DNA from: an uncultured Chryseobacterium sp.
GTDB taxonomy: Bacteria > Bacteroidota > Bacteroidia > Flavobacteriales > Weeksellaceae
Assembly (NCBI RefSeq): GCF_936933875.1
Contig: NZ_CAKZIK010000046.1
Location: 28,596-92,595, forward strand
Direction of reading: 5' to 3'
Length of the DNA stretch: 64,000 nt
The number at the start of each line of letters is the position of its first letter. Positions within the stretch are counted from its first letter, which is position 1. Under the pieces are notes generated by a model. The model saw only the letters and a list, made by a program, of their open reading frames with translations. It searched no databases and was not told the DNA's origin. The position numbers and the translations under genes are program-made. This document shows positions 35,666 through 43,119 of the stretch, piece by piece.

Positions 35666-36307
35666 ATGGCTAGAAAACGCATACAAGGAACTATACGCGA
35701 CAAGGAAAAAACAAAAGAAAAATTACTTTCTGCGGTTGGAGAAATCCTGAAAAACAGCGGATTTACCGGACTGAACGCAAGTAAAATTGCCAAAGCAGCC
35801 GATGTTGATAGAAAACTAATCTATGAATATTTCGGCTCACCTGACGAATTGATTACGACCTATATAAAATCGCAAGATTATTGGGATAACGCATCTAAAA
35901 ACACTGAAGATTTAATTTTAGAAAATAAATCCGATAACGGAAAAACGCTAACTAAAGAATTCCTGAAAGGACAACTAAAGACAATGATTAATAATGGTGA
36001 ACTCCAAAAAATCATCACTTGGGAACTTTCAGAACCGCATCCACTTTTGAAAAAACTCGCCGAGCAACGGGAAGAACAAGGAGAATTGCTTTTCGCTAAT
36101 CTCACCGATTCCTATTTTAAAGAAAATGCCGAAACTTTTCGTGCGATACAGGCATTGCTAATTTCGGGAATCTATTATTTGAGTATTCATAATAGTGTAA
36201 ATGGCAGCAAATTCTGCGGAATTGATTTGAATACTGAAGAAGGCGAGAAAACTTTTGAGAAAGCGCTTGATTTGGTGGTGGATTTGGTGTATGAAAAACA
36301 ATCGTGA
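35666..36307 (+). CDS. TetR family transcriptional regulator
   Basis: A 213-residue repressor-type protein. The N-terminal 65 residues form the TetR helix-turn-helix: K-E-K-L-L-S-A-V-G-E-I-L, then G-L-N-A-S-K-I-A-K-A-A-D-V-D-R-K-L-I-Y-E-Y-F. The C-terminal ligand-binding part is helical and not assigned to a ligand. It is divergent from the exported-protein operon, and twin 19-bp operator candidates lie between the two promoters, so it probably controls both. It is the last gene inside the right end of the element. Confidence 0.87.
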   Translation: MARKRIQGTIRDKEKTKEKLLSAVGEILKNSGFTGLNASKIAKAADVDRKLIYEYFGSPDELITTYIKSQDYWDNASKNTEDLILENKSDNGKTLTKEFLKGQLKTMINNGELQKIITWELSEPHPLLKKLAEQREEQGELLFANLTDSYFKENAETFRAIQALLISGIYYLSIHNSVNGSKFCGIDLNTEEGEKTFEKALDLVVDLVYEKQS

Positions 36308-36471
36308 TGAATAACAAAAAGAGAACTCTAGCACTGATTCAATTGCAAGATACTATAGACAAAACGATACAATAGAAAAGAAGAAATTGTCTTTGAAATA
36401 AATAAAATATTAATAAAACCACTAATGCTTGCAATAAATAATATCATACAAAGTCATAGGGTGTCACAAAG
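36308..36471. other. Non-coding stretch between tetR and the right-end terminator
   Basis: AT-rich DNA with no reading frame, promoter box or repeat that I can support. It leads into the right-end terminator and repeat block. Confidence 0.5.
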
Positions 36472-36515
36472 AAAAAAGCCAGTTTTAAGCACTTATAATG
36501 GCTGTAAAACTGGCT
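36472..36515 (-). terminator. Right-end terminator, replacement for tRNA-Gln
   Basis: Eleven-bp arms AGCCAGTTTTA (36477-36487) and TAAAACTGGCT (36505-36515) with a 17-base loop. On the minus strand the hairpin is followed by a run of Ts (36472-36477). It lies 38 bases past the tRNA 3' end and overlaps the right TGGCTGTA pair. Confidence 0.75.
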
Positions 36516-36522
36516 GTATTTT
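36497..36522 (+). repeat. Right-end TGGCTGTA repeat pair
   Basis: AATGGCTGTAAA followed by CTGGCTGTATTTT: near-identical to 16097-16122 and in the same orientation. Candidate integrase arm sites. Confidence 0.55.
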
Positions 36523-36549
36523 CTTTAACTAACTGATTATCAGTTAAAA

Positions 36550-36574
36550 ATGTAGACTCACAGGGATTCGAACC
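36550..36574. repeat. attR: 25-bp repeat at the 3' end of tRNA-Gln
   Basis: Identical to 15966-15990. It includes the 3' acceptor strand and part of the T-arm of the intact tRNA gene. Confidence 0.92.
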
Positions 36575-36623
36575 CCAGATGACTGAACCAAAATCAGTAG
36601 TGTTACCGCTACACCATGAGTCT
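36553..36623 (-). tRNA. tRNA-Gln (anticodon TTG)
   Basis: A 71-nt cloverleaf on the minus strand: 7-bp acceptor stem (AGACTCA with TGAGTCT), 4-bp D stem GTGT/ACAC, anticodon stem ACTGA/TCAGT with loop TTTTGGT giving anticodon TTG, and T-loop TTCGAAT. CCA is not encoded. The 3' end has been rebuilt by the integrated element. Confidence 0.93.
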
Positions 36624-36710
36624 GTCCTTTTAAGTGGTGCAAATTTAATACAAATTTCTTTATTAGCAAGAATTTTTATATAAAAACTTATTTTTTTTTG
36701 CTTTAAATTC

Positions 36711-37808
36711 GTGGTCGTGAAGAGGATTGATTTTAACAGCCACCATTTCAATAATTTAAATCCGGAAAACGATTTTGAAAAGAAAGTCCTGAATTTTTTG
36801 CAGGAATGGTTTTCGGATTCAAAGTGTGTAAAAGTGCAGACTTCCGGTTCTACAGGCGTTCCCAAGATTTTTGAAATTGGAAAGGAGCAAATGAGTTTCT
36901 CCGCAAGAATGACCTGCGATTTTCTTGGTTTGAAAGAAGGCGATACGGCATTACTTTGTCTGCCTGTTGAATATATTTCCGGAAAAATGATGGCAGTTCG
37001 TTCGATTGAGAGAAAATTAAATCTGTTCGTTCAAAACCCGTCAGTCAATCCTCTAACTTATTTAAATGAATGTATTGATTTCTGCGCAATGACGCCACTT
37101 CAGGTTGAAAACAGTCTTGATAAAATTCACTTCATCAAGAACTTAATTATCGGAGGAGCTGCAGTTTCAGAAAGCTTGAAAGCTAAAATTTCTCAAACGC
37201 TCAAAAGTTCAGAGAATCAAACCAGAATTTTCGAGACGTACGGAATGTCCGAAACCCTTTCACATATCGCTTTGAAAAGAATTTTTCCTGATGCGGAAGA
37301 ATGGTTTACCGTGTTTGATGGCGTAGAAATTACGCTTGATGAGAGAGGTTGTCTCAATATTTTTGCTCCGAATCTCAATTCTGCAAAACTTCAAACTAAT
37401 GATTTAGTTGAAATTAAGAATCAGAAACAGTTTCGATTTTTAGGAAGATTAGATAATGTTATCAATTCAGGTGGCTCCAAAATATATCCGGAAGAACTGG
37501 AAGCCATTGCGAAAAAAGAAATAGAAAACGAATTGGTGTTCCTTGGAATTTCTGATGAATCTTTAGGGCAGAAATTAGTTTTAGTCATTGAAGGGAAGGA
37601 AAATGAGGATTTAATCAACAAAATTAGAAACTTAAAATTCGAGAAATCTTTTTACCAGCCAAAAGAGATTATTTTTATTGAAGCCATCGCAAGAACGCCA
37701 AACGGAAAGATTAACAGGCGTCAACTTTTGCAACAGATATTAACCAAACCGTCAAAGTTTCAGAGAAATTTTGACATCCCTCCAAAGGAGGAGAATTTAG
37801 AAAAATGA
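36711..37808 (+). CDS. menE: AMP-forming acyl-CoA ligase, MenE-like
   Basis: A 365-residue adenylate-forming enzyme, short for the superfamily, which fits O-succinylbenzoate-CoA ligase of menaquinone synthesis in Bacteroidota. ATP-binding motif T-S-G-S-T-G-V-P-K at 44-52, then F-E-T-Y-G-M-S-E-T, the hinge region G-R-L-D-N-V-I-N-S-G-G, and the C-terminal catalytic lysine in P-N-G-K-I-N-R. The start is a GTG at 36711; a second GTG at 36717 is equally possible. It overlaps arfB by four bases. Other men genes are not in the window, so the substrate is an inference. Confidence 0.8.
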   Translation: MVVKRIDFNSHHFNNLNPENDFEKKVLNFLQEWFSDSKCVKVQTSGSTGVPKIFEIGKEQMSFSARMTCDFLGLKEGDTALLCLPVEYISGKMMAVRSIERKLNLFVQNPSVNPLTYLNECIDFCAMTPLQVENSLDKIHFIKNLIIGGAAVSESLKAKISQTLKSSENQTRIFETYGMSETLSHIALKRIFPDAEEWFTVFDGVEITLDERGCLNIFAPNLNSAKLQTNDLVEIKNQKQFRFLGRLDNVINSGGSKIYPEELEAIAKKEIENELVFLGISDESLGQKLVLVIEGKENEDLINKIRNLKFEKSFYQPKEIIFIEAIARTPNGKINRRQLLQQILTKPSKFQRNFDIPPKEENLEK

Positions 37809-38197
37809 AAAACTTTAGTTCAGAATTGTCTTACAAAACTTCGCGGAGTTCCGGCGCAGGTGGACAAAACGTGAACAAGGTTGAAACGTCTGTTACAGTG
37901 ATGTGGAATGTTGCAGAAAGTGCATTTTTCAGTGAGGAAGAAAAAGAAAGAATTACTTCAAAACTCAAAAACCGAATCAATTCCGAAGGTATTTTTCAAC
38001 TTACCGTTTCCGAAAGCCGAACTCAACTTCAAAACAAAAAAATCGCGACCGAGAAAATCATCGAGTTAGTCAATAAATCTTTGGTAGTTCAAAAACCTCG
38101 CAAAGCAACCAAACCATCAAAAGCGCAAGTTGAAAAACGCCTTATAACCAAGAAAAAACTTTCGGATAAAAAAGAGAACCGTCGTTTCAGGATGTAA
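37805..38197 (+). CDS. arfB: Alternative ribosome-rescue factor / aminoacyl-tRNA hydrolase ArfB
   Basis: Frees ribosomes stalled on broken mRNAs by hydrolysing the peptidyl-tRNA. The 130-residue protein has the GGQ catalytic motif at 19-21 in G-A-G-G-Q-N-V-N-K and the basic C-terminal tail (rich in K and R, from about 95) that enters the empty mRNA channel. Coupled to menE by an ATGA overlap. Confidence 0.92.
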   Translation: MKNFSSELSYKTSRSSGAGGQNVNKVETSVTVMWNVAESAFFSEEEKERITSKLKNRINSEGIFQLTVSESRTQLQNKKIATEKIIELVNKSLVVQKPRKATKPSKAQVEKRLITKKKLSDKKENRRFRM

Positions 38198-38232
38198 TTT
38201 ACTTGCCTCTTTTTACTTGGCTCTTAAATCCC

Positions 38233-38240
38233 TATCTTTG
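38233..38240 (+). promoter_or_regulatory. -7 box of the deoxyhypusine-synthase-like gene
   Basis: TATCTTTG, an exact TAnnTTTG match, 16 bases before ATG 38257. This excludes the upstream alternative start at 38203. Confidence 0.6.
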
Positions 38241-38256
38241 CTCAAACATTAAAAAA

Positions 38257-39231
38257 ATGAGCAAACCGATTACAGAATTTATCGAAAAATATTATCTGCA
38301 CTTCAATGCAGCGGCTTTGGTGGACGCATCAAAAGGATATGTTGCGCACCTGAAAGACGGGGGAAAAATGATGATTACCCTTGCTGGAGCAATGTCGACA
38401 GCGGAATTAGGAAAAATTTTGGCTGAAATGATCCGTCAGGACAAAGTGGATATCATTTCGTGTACTGGGGCGAATTTGGAAGAAGATTTGATGAATTTGG
38501 TAGCGCACTCTCACTACGAAAGAGTTCCGCATTACAGGGATTTAACGCCGCAGGAAGAATGGGATTTGCTGGAGCGCGGTCTTAACCGAGTTACGGATAC
38601 GTGTATTCCTGAAGAAGAGGCTTTCAGAAGGTTGCAGAAGCATATCTACGAAATTTGGAAAGACGCCGAAGCGAAAGGAGAGCGTTATTTCCCGCACGAA
38701 TATATGTACAAAATGTTGTTGTCCGGCGTTTTGGAACAGTATTACGAAATCCCGAAAGAAAATTCATGGATGTTGGCTGCAGCGGAAAAAAATCTTCCGA
38801 TTGTCGTTCCGGGTTGGGAAGATTCTACGATGGGAAATATTTTCGCGAGCTACTGTATTAAAGGCGAATTGCAGCCTTCAACAATGAAATCCGGTATTGA
38901 ATATATGACGTTCCTTGCAGATTGGTATCCAAAAAACTGCAGCGGAAAAGGGGTTGGATTTTTCCAGATTGGTGGAGGAATCGCGGGAGATTTCCCAATA
39001 TGTGTGGTTCCGATGCTGTATCAGGATTTGGAGATGCACGACATTCCTTTTTGGTCTTACTTCTGCCAAATTTCGGATTCTACGACGTCTTACGGTTCCT
39101 ATTCCGGAGCTGTGCCGAACGAAAAAATCACGTGGGGGAAACTGGATATCACTACACCGAAATTTATCGTTGAAAGTGACGCAACCATTTGTGCACCGCT
39201 GATGTTCTCTTATATTTTGGAGAATTCTTAA
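38257..39231 (+). CDS. Deoxyhypusine synthase family protein
   Basis: A 324-residue NAD-dependent enzyme of the deoxyhypusine synthase family. The C-terminal block S-G-A-V-P-N-E-K-I-T-W-G-K has the conserved lysine (about K295) that carries the 4-aminobutyl group in the eukaryotic enzyme. Bacteria have no eIF5A; bacterial members studied act as homospermidine synthases or in polyamine metabolism (family knowledge). So this gene may make a polyamine. It is an independent unit with its own -7 box and terminator. Confidence 0.85.
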   Translation: MSKPITEFIEKYYLHFNAAALVDASKGYVAHLKDGGKMMITLAGAMSTAELGKILAEMIRQDKVDIISCTGANLEEDLMNLVAHSHYERVPHYRDLTPQEEWDLLERGLNRVTDTCIPEEEAFRRLQKHIYEIWKDAEAKGERYFPHEYMYKMLLSGVLEQYYEIPKENSWMLAAAEKNLPIVVPGWEDSTMGNIFASYCIKGELQPSTMKSGIEYMTFLADWYPKNCSGKGVGFFQIGGGIAGDFPICVVPMLYQDLEMHDIPFWSYFCQISDSTTSYGSYSGAVPNEKITWGKLDITTPKFIVESDATICAPLMFSYILENS

Positions 39232-39256
39232 ACCTAAAATTTTAGTTTTAAATCAA

Positions 39257-39286
39257 AATCCCGCAATTTTTTGTGGGATTTTTTTT
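39257..39286 (+). terminator. Terminator of the deoxyhypusine-synthase-like gene
   Basis: Ten-bp stem with one G-T pair (39257-39266 with 39271-39280), TTTT loop, then a run of Ts. Confidence 0.9.
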
Positions 39287-39340
39287 GGAGCAACACTGTT
39301 GGCTTTTCTTCAGCTTGCAGTCCGGTTTTCTGCACTCGCT

Positions 39341-39383
39341 TTTTTCGTGGCGGTCTCGTCATTTACGAGACCGCCACGAAAAA
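39341..39383. repeat. GC-rich 19-bp perfect hairpin in an intergenic region
   Basis: Arms TTTTTCGTGGCGGTCTCGT and its exact complement, with a 5-base loop. T- and A-runs at its ends make it terminator-like on both strands. Much richer in GC than its surroundings, so possibly a dispersed repeat. Confidence 0.75.
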
Positions 39384-39445
39384 GAGCTCAAACAAATGCT
39401 TCAACCCGGGCTAGAACTTCTTGCGTTTTTTCTTCCTAAATTTTC

Positions 39446-39453
39446 TAACTTTG
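39446..39453 (+). promoter_or_regulatory. -7 box of the alkyltransferase-like gene
   Basis: TAACTTTG, an exact match, ends only five bases before ATG 39459, so the mRNA is probably leaderless or nearly so. Confidence 0.6.
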
Positions 39454-39458
39454 AGTTG

Positions 39459-39767
39459 ATGAACGAAATATTCAAATCCCAGGTTTTCGAAATTATTCGC
39501 ATGATTCCGGAAGGTCGTGTGACGAGTTACGGCGCTATTGCAAAAGCATTAGGTTATCCCAATCATTCGCGACATGTTGGAAATGCATTAAGTAATTATG
39601 ATGAAGATTTTCCGGCGCATCGTGTCTGTAATTCTTCAGGAGTGATTACGGCAGAAAGCTGTATTCCCAAATTCACGGAAAAATTGAAAAATGAAGGAGT
39701 GGAAGTAAAGGGAAACAAAATTCAGAACTTCAAAAAAATATTTTGGAATCCCTTGGAAGAAATTTAA
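39459..39767 (+). CDS. Alkyltransferase-like protein (MGMT family, no active-site Cys)
   Basis: A 102-residue protein with the DNA-binding domain of O6-alkylguanine-DNA alkyltransferases (G-R-V-T-S-Y-G-A-I-A-K-A-L-G, and arginine finger R39 in S-R-H-V-G-N-A-L). At the position of the methyl-accepting cysteine in P-C-H-R it has P-A-H-R (52-55), so it cannot take up alkyl groups. This is the mark of ATL proteins, which bind O6-alkylguanine and pass it to nucleotide excision repair. The upstream frame from 39273 reads through the terminator and hairpin and is not coding. Confidence 0.88.
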   Translation: MNEIFKSQVFEIIRMIPEGRVTSYGAIAKALGYPNHSRHVGNALSNYDEDFPAHRVCNSSGVITAESCIPKFTEKLKNEGVEVKGNKIQNFKKIFWNPLEEI

Positions 39768-39770
39768 AAA

Positions 39771-39803
39771 AAAAACGGCAGAACATAATCCTACCGCTTT
39801 TAT
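39771..39803 (-). terminator. Terminator of htpG
   Basis: On the minus strand, CGGTAG and CTGCCG (one T-G pair) with a 9-base loop are followed by about ten Ts. Lies 17 bases after the htpG stop. Confidence 0.75.
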
Positions 39804-39819
39804 ATTTTGAATCTGTGAG

Positions 39820-41715
39820 TTATTTCTTTAAATTTTGATAGCTTTTCTGAATAAAATCAGTTAATTCTTTTCCTTTAAGAAGGTTCTGAGAAAGCTTAGC
39901 TAAATCTAAAGCATATTGGATATTAGCTTTTTTAGTTTCAGAATTTTCAATTTTTAATAATTCTGAAGCGAAATTTGAGTTAGAATTTACCACCAAATTA
40001 TACATTTCTGGAAAATTGCCCATTCCGAACATTCCGCCGCCGCCAGTTGCTTGCATATCTTTCATACGACGCATAAATTCTGGTTGTGTAATGATGAAAG
40101 GTTCATCATCGCTTGCTAAATCTTCTAACTGAACGGTGAATTTCTGATTATTTACAGATTCTTCAATTTCTTTTTTCAAAGATTCTTTTTCGGTGTCATT
40201 TAACTTCGAGATGATAGGCTCATCTTTTTTTATCAAATTATTTACGTGATCTGCATCTACTCGCACAAATTGTACTTTTTCTTTTGCAGACTCTAGTTTT
40301 TGAATAAGGTGTGGAACAATTGGTGAATCTAATAATAAAACTTCATACCCTTTATCTTTAGCAGTTTGAATGTAGGAATATTGCTCATCCACATTCGATG
40401 CATAAAGAATGATTAAGTTTCCGTCTTTATCGGTTTGGATTGGTTTAATTTTTTCGTCTAATTCGTTCCAAAGATAATATTTGCCGTCTGTGCTCGGGTA
40501 AAGAGCGAATTTATCAGATTTTTCAAAGAATTTATCTTCAGAAATCATTCCGTATTCAATAACAATCTTAATGTCGTTCCATTTTTGTTCATAATCTTCA
40601 CGGTTTTCATTAATTAAAGAAACCATTTTATCAGCAACTTTTTTGGTGATGTAAGAAGATATTTTTTTAACAGCACCATCAGCTTGAAGATATGAACGAG
40701 AAACATTCAAAGGAATGTCTGGCGAATCAATAACACCTCTTAAAAGCATCAAGAAATCTGGTACAATTCCTTTAACTTCATCGGTAATAAAAACTTGGTT
40801 TTGGTATAATTGGATTTTATCTTTTTCGATGTTGAGATTGTTTCCAAGCTTTGGAAAGAACAAAATCCCTGTTAAATTAAATGGATAATCTACATTTAGA
40901 TGAATATGGAAAAGGGGTTCCTCATATTGCATCGGGTATAACTCGTGATAGAATTTTGTGTAATCTGCTTCGGTTAAATCAGATGGTGCAATAGTCCAAG
41001 CTGGAGTAGGATTATTGATGATGTTATCCACTTCTTCAGTTTCTGGTTTTGCATCTTCCGCAGCGCCTTCTGGTAATGGTAGAGTAACTGTTTTTGTTCC
41101 GAATTTAATAGGGACTGGCATAAATTTGTTGTATTTAGCCAAAAGTTCTTTAATTCTGTATTCATCTAAAAATTCTTTAGAATCTTCAGAAATATGCAAA
41201 ATAATTTCAGTGCCTCTGTCGGTTTTGGTATCAGTTTCTTCAAGGGTGAATTGCGGAGAGCCATCACAAGTCCAATGTACCGCTTTTGTATTTTCTTTAT
41301 AAGACTTAGAAATTATTTCTACTTTATCTGCCACCATAAATGCAGAGTAGAATCCGAGTCCAAAATGACCAATAATTCCTGAATCTTTTGCGGAATCTTT
41401 ATATTTTTCCAAGAATTCCTCTGCTCCTGAGAAAGCAACTTGGTTGATGTATTTTTCAACTTCTTCGGCTGTCATACCAATCCCTTGATCGATAATCGTT
41501 AAGGTATTTTTTTCTTTATCAGCCTTAACTTCTATTTTAGGATTTCCGTATTCAACTTTTGCTTCACCAATTGTTGTAAGGTGTTTTAGTTTTAAAGTTG
41601 CGTCTGTTGCGTTTGAGATTAATTCTCTTAAGAAAATTTCGTGATCGCTGTAGAGAAACTTCTTTATCAATGGGAAAATATTTTCCACTGATACATTAAT
41701 ACTTCCTTTTGTCAT
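39820..41715 (-). CDS. htpG: Chaperone protein HtpG (Hsp90)
   Basis: ATP-dependent chaperone of the Hsp90 family. The 631-residue product begins MTKGSINVSVENIFPLIKKF, with catalytic E31 and N35 in L-R-E-L-I-S-N-A-T-D-A, and the nucleotide-binding strings D-Q-G-I-G-M-T and G-H-F-G-L-G-F-Y-S-A-F-M. The frame opens at 41808, but the family N-terminus sets the start at 41715. Middle and C-terminal dimerization domains are complete. Separated from recA by a terminator, so independently transcribed. Confidence 0.97.
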   Translation of the reverse strand: MTKGSINVSVENIFPLIKKFLYSDHEIFLRELISNATDATLKLKHLTTIGEAKVEYGNPKIEVKADKEKNTLTIIDQGIGMTAEEVEKYINQVAFSGAEEFLEKYKDSAKDSGIIGHFGLGFYSAFMVADKVEIISKSYKENTKAVHWTCDGSPQFTLEETDTKTDRGTEIILHISEDSKEFLDEYRIKELLAKYNKFMPVPIKFGTKTVTLPLPEGAAEDAKPETEEVDNIINNPTPAWTIAPSDLTEADYTKFYHELYPMQYEEPLFHIHLNVDYPFNLTGILFFPKLGNNLNIEKDKIQLYQNQVFITDEVKGIVPDFLMLLRGVIDSPDIPLNVSRSYLQADGAVKKISSYITKKVADKMVSLINENREDYEQKWNDIKIVIEYGMISEDKFFEKSDKFALYPSTDGKYYLWNELDEKIKPIQTDKDGNLIILYASNVDEQYSYIQTAKDKGYEVLLLDSPIVPHLIQKLESAKEKVQFVRVDADHVNNLIKKDEPIISKLNDTEKESLKKEIEESVNNQKFTVQLEDLASDDEPFIITQPEFMRRMKDMQATGGGGMFGMGNFPEMYNLVVNSNSNFASELLKIENSETKKANIQYALDLAKLSQNLLKGKELTDFIQKSYQNLKK

Positions 41716-41810
41716 TTTATATTTTTTTATTTTTATTCTGTTTTCTTTTTTTTCAAAAAAAATACCACTGAAAATATTATGACAGATTGTCATTTTAAAA
41801 TCAATCATAA

Positions 41811-41843
41811 AAAAAGCAGAACTGAGTTTAAGTTCTGCTTTTT
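41811..41843. terminator. Terminator between recA and htpG
   Basis: Stem AAAAGCAGAACT/AGTTCTGCTTTT with a 7-base loop. On the minus strand it ends in a T-run 18 bases after the recA stop. Confidence 0.88.
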
Positions 41844-41860
41844 CATTTTTAATCGGGAGA

Positions 41861-42862
41861 TTATTTATTTTTAATTTCTTCTTTAATTTTATTTTCCAGT
41901 TCTTCGGACAATTCTGGGTTGTCTTTCAGTAAATCTTTTACCGCATCACGGCCTTGCCCAAGTTTTGTTTCTTCATAAGAGAACCAAGAACCACTTTTCT
42001 TCACGATTCCCATTTCAACAGCTTGATCTAGGATTTCGCCAGTTTTGGAAACTCCTTCACCATACATAATATCGAATTCTGCCATTTTGAAAGGTGGTGC
42101 AACTTTATTTTTCACAATTTTTACTTTCACGCGGCTTCCAACTGCTTCGTCACCTTGTTTAATTGGAGCACTTGCTTTTCTGATGTCAACTCTCACAGAA
42201 GCATAGAACTTCAAAGCATTTCCACCGGTTGTAGTTTCCGGATTTCCGAACATCACCCCGATTTTTTCACGAAGCTGGTTGATGAAAATTACGGTACATT
42301 TCGTTCTTGAGATTGTTGCAGTCAGCTTTCTTAAAGCCTGAGACATCAATCTTGCGTGAAGACCCATTTTGGAATCTCCCATTTCTCCTTCGATTTCTGC
42401 TTTTGGTGTTAGAGCAGCTACAGAGTCAATAACAACGATGTCAATTGCTCCTGAGCGGATCAGGTTATCGGCAATTTCCAAAGCCTGTTCTCCGTTGTCG
42501 GGTTGAGAAATAATTAGATTATCAAGATCAATTCCCAGTTTTGAAGCATAATGTCTGTCAAAAGCGTGTTCTGCATCAATGAATGCTGCAATTCCGCCCT
42601 GTTTTTGTGCTTCAGCGATTGCGTGAAGTGTTAAAGTGGTTTTACCCGATGATTCCGGACCATAGATTTCTATAATTCTTCCGCGGGGATATCCGCCAAC
42701 TCCAAGTGCAATGTCCAAACCAAGAGAACCGGATGGAATTACTTCGATGGAATCGTCAACAGAATCGTCGCCAAGCGTCATTACTGTTCCTTTTCCGTAG
42801 GTTTTATCCAGTTTTTCAAGCACCAAAGAGAGCGCTTTCTTTTTATCATCAATACTGCTCAT
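41861..42862 (-). CDS. recA: Recombinase RecA
   Basis: Strand-exchange protein of homologous recombination and SOS induction. The 333-residue protein carries Walker A G-P-E-S-S-G-K-T-T at 68-76, Walker B V-V-I-D-S-V, and the F-I-N-Q-L-R-E-K-I-G-V-M-F-G-N-P-E-T-T loop-2 region; length is standard. A -7 box lies at 42882-42889; no LexA-type site was recognised near it. Confidence 0.98.
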   Translation of the reverse strand: MSSIDDKKKALSLVLEKLDKTYGKGTVMTLGDDSVDDSIEVIPSGSLGLDIALGVGGYPRGRIIEIYGPESSGKTTLTLHAIAEAQKQGGIAAFIDAEHAFDRHYASKLGIDLDNLIISQPDNGEQALEIADNLIRSGAIDIVVIDSVAALTPKAEIEGEMGDSKMGLHARLMSQALRKLTATISRTKCTVIFINQLREKIGVMFGNPETTTGGNALKFYASVRVDIRKASAPIKQGDEAVGSRVKVKIVKNKVAPPFKMAEFDIMYGEGVSKTGEILDQAVEMGIVKKSGSWFSYEETKLGQGRDAVKDLLKDNPELSEELENKIKEEIKNK

Positions 42863-42881
42863 TACAAATTTTATATTTTAA

Positions 42882-42889
42882 CAAAAATA
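42882..42889 (-). promoter_or_regulatory. -7 box of recA
   Basis: The minus strand reads TATTTTTG, an exact match, about 20 bases before ATG 42862. Confidence 0.55.
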
Positions 42890-42975
42890 CGGAAATTAAA
42901 CTGCTGAATTTGGAAATGTTGATAAATTTTGTAGCAATTTTTGCGAACTACTTAGACATAATTGGTTTTATTCGC

Positions 42976-43071
42976 TGTCATTCTGAATGCAGCAAAGCGG
43001 AATGAAGAATCTATTAATCGAATATTAAAATGAGATTCTTTCGGCTACACTTCGTTTCGCTCAGAATGACA
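42976..43071. repeat. Interspersed inverted repeat, TGTCATTCTGA type
   Basis: Outer arms TGTCATTCTGA and TCAGAATGACA and inner arms AGAATCT/AGATTCT enclose about 96 bases without a gene. The sequence type (TGTCATTCTGAGCGAAGC and similar) is a dispersed repeat in many Bacteroidota genomes (general knowledge). Confidence 0.65.
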
Positions 43072-43119
43072 AGTTCAAAATAATTGCAACATTAAACTTT
43101 GTGTTTCCGCGTTTCAAAA

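Larger units (their letters stand above)
15966..36574. mobile_element. Integrated mobilizable element (20.6 kb) in the 3' end of tRNA-Gln
   Basis: Bounded by a 25-bp direct repeat of the tRNA-Gln 3' end (15966-15990 and 36550-36574); the right copy belongs to the intact tRNA gene. A tyrosine integrase begins 140 bases inside the left end. The module order DUF3853, primase-helicase, Toprim primase, MobC-like, relaxase is typical of Bacteroidota mobilizable islands, but no type IV secretion genes are present, so transfer would need a helper. The right half is cargo: a repeat-flanked AlbA_2 gene, a tail-anchored protein, and a TetR-linked operon of exported proteins. The exact crossover point within the 25 bp cannot be told. 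Confidence 0.9.

Noticed and set aside
39273..39458. N-terminal extension of the alkyltransferase-like protein
   Set aside because: It would translate through a terminator, a perfect hairpin and the -7 box; composition is not protein-like.
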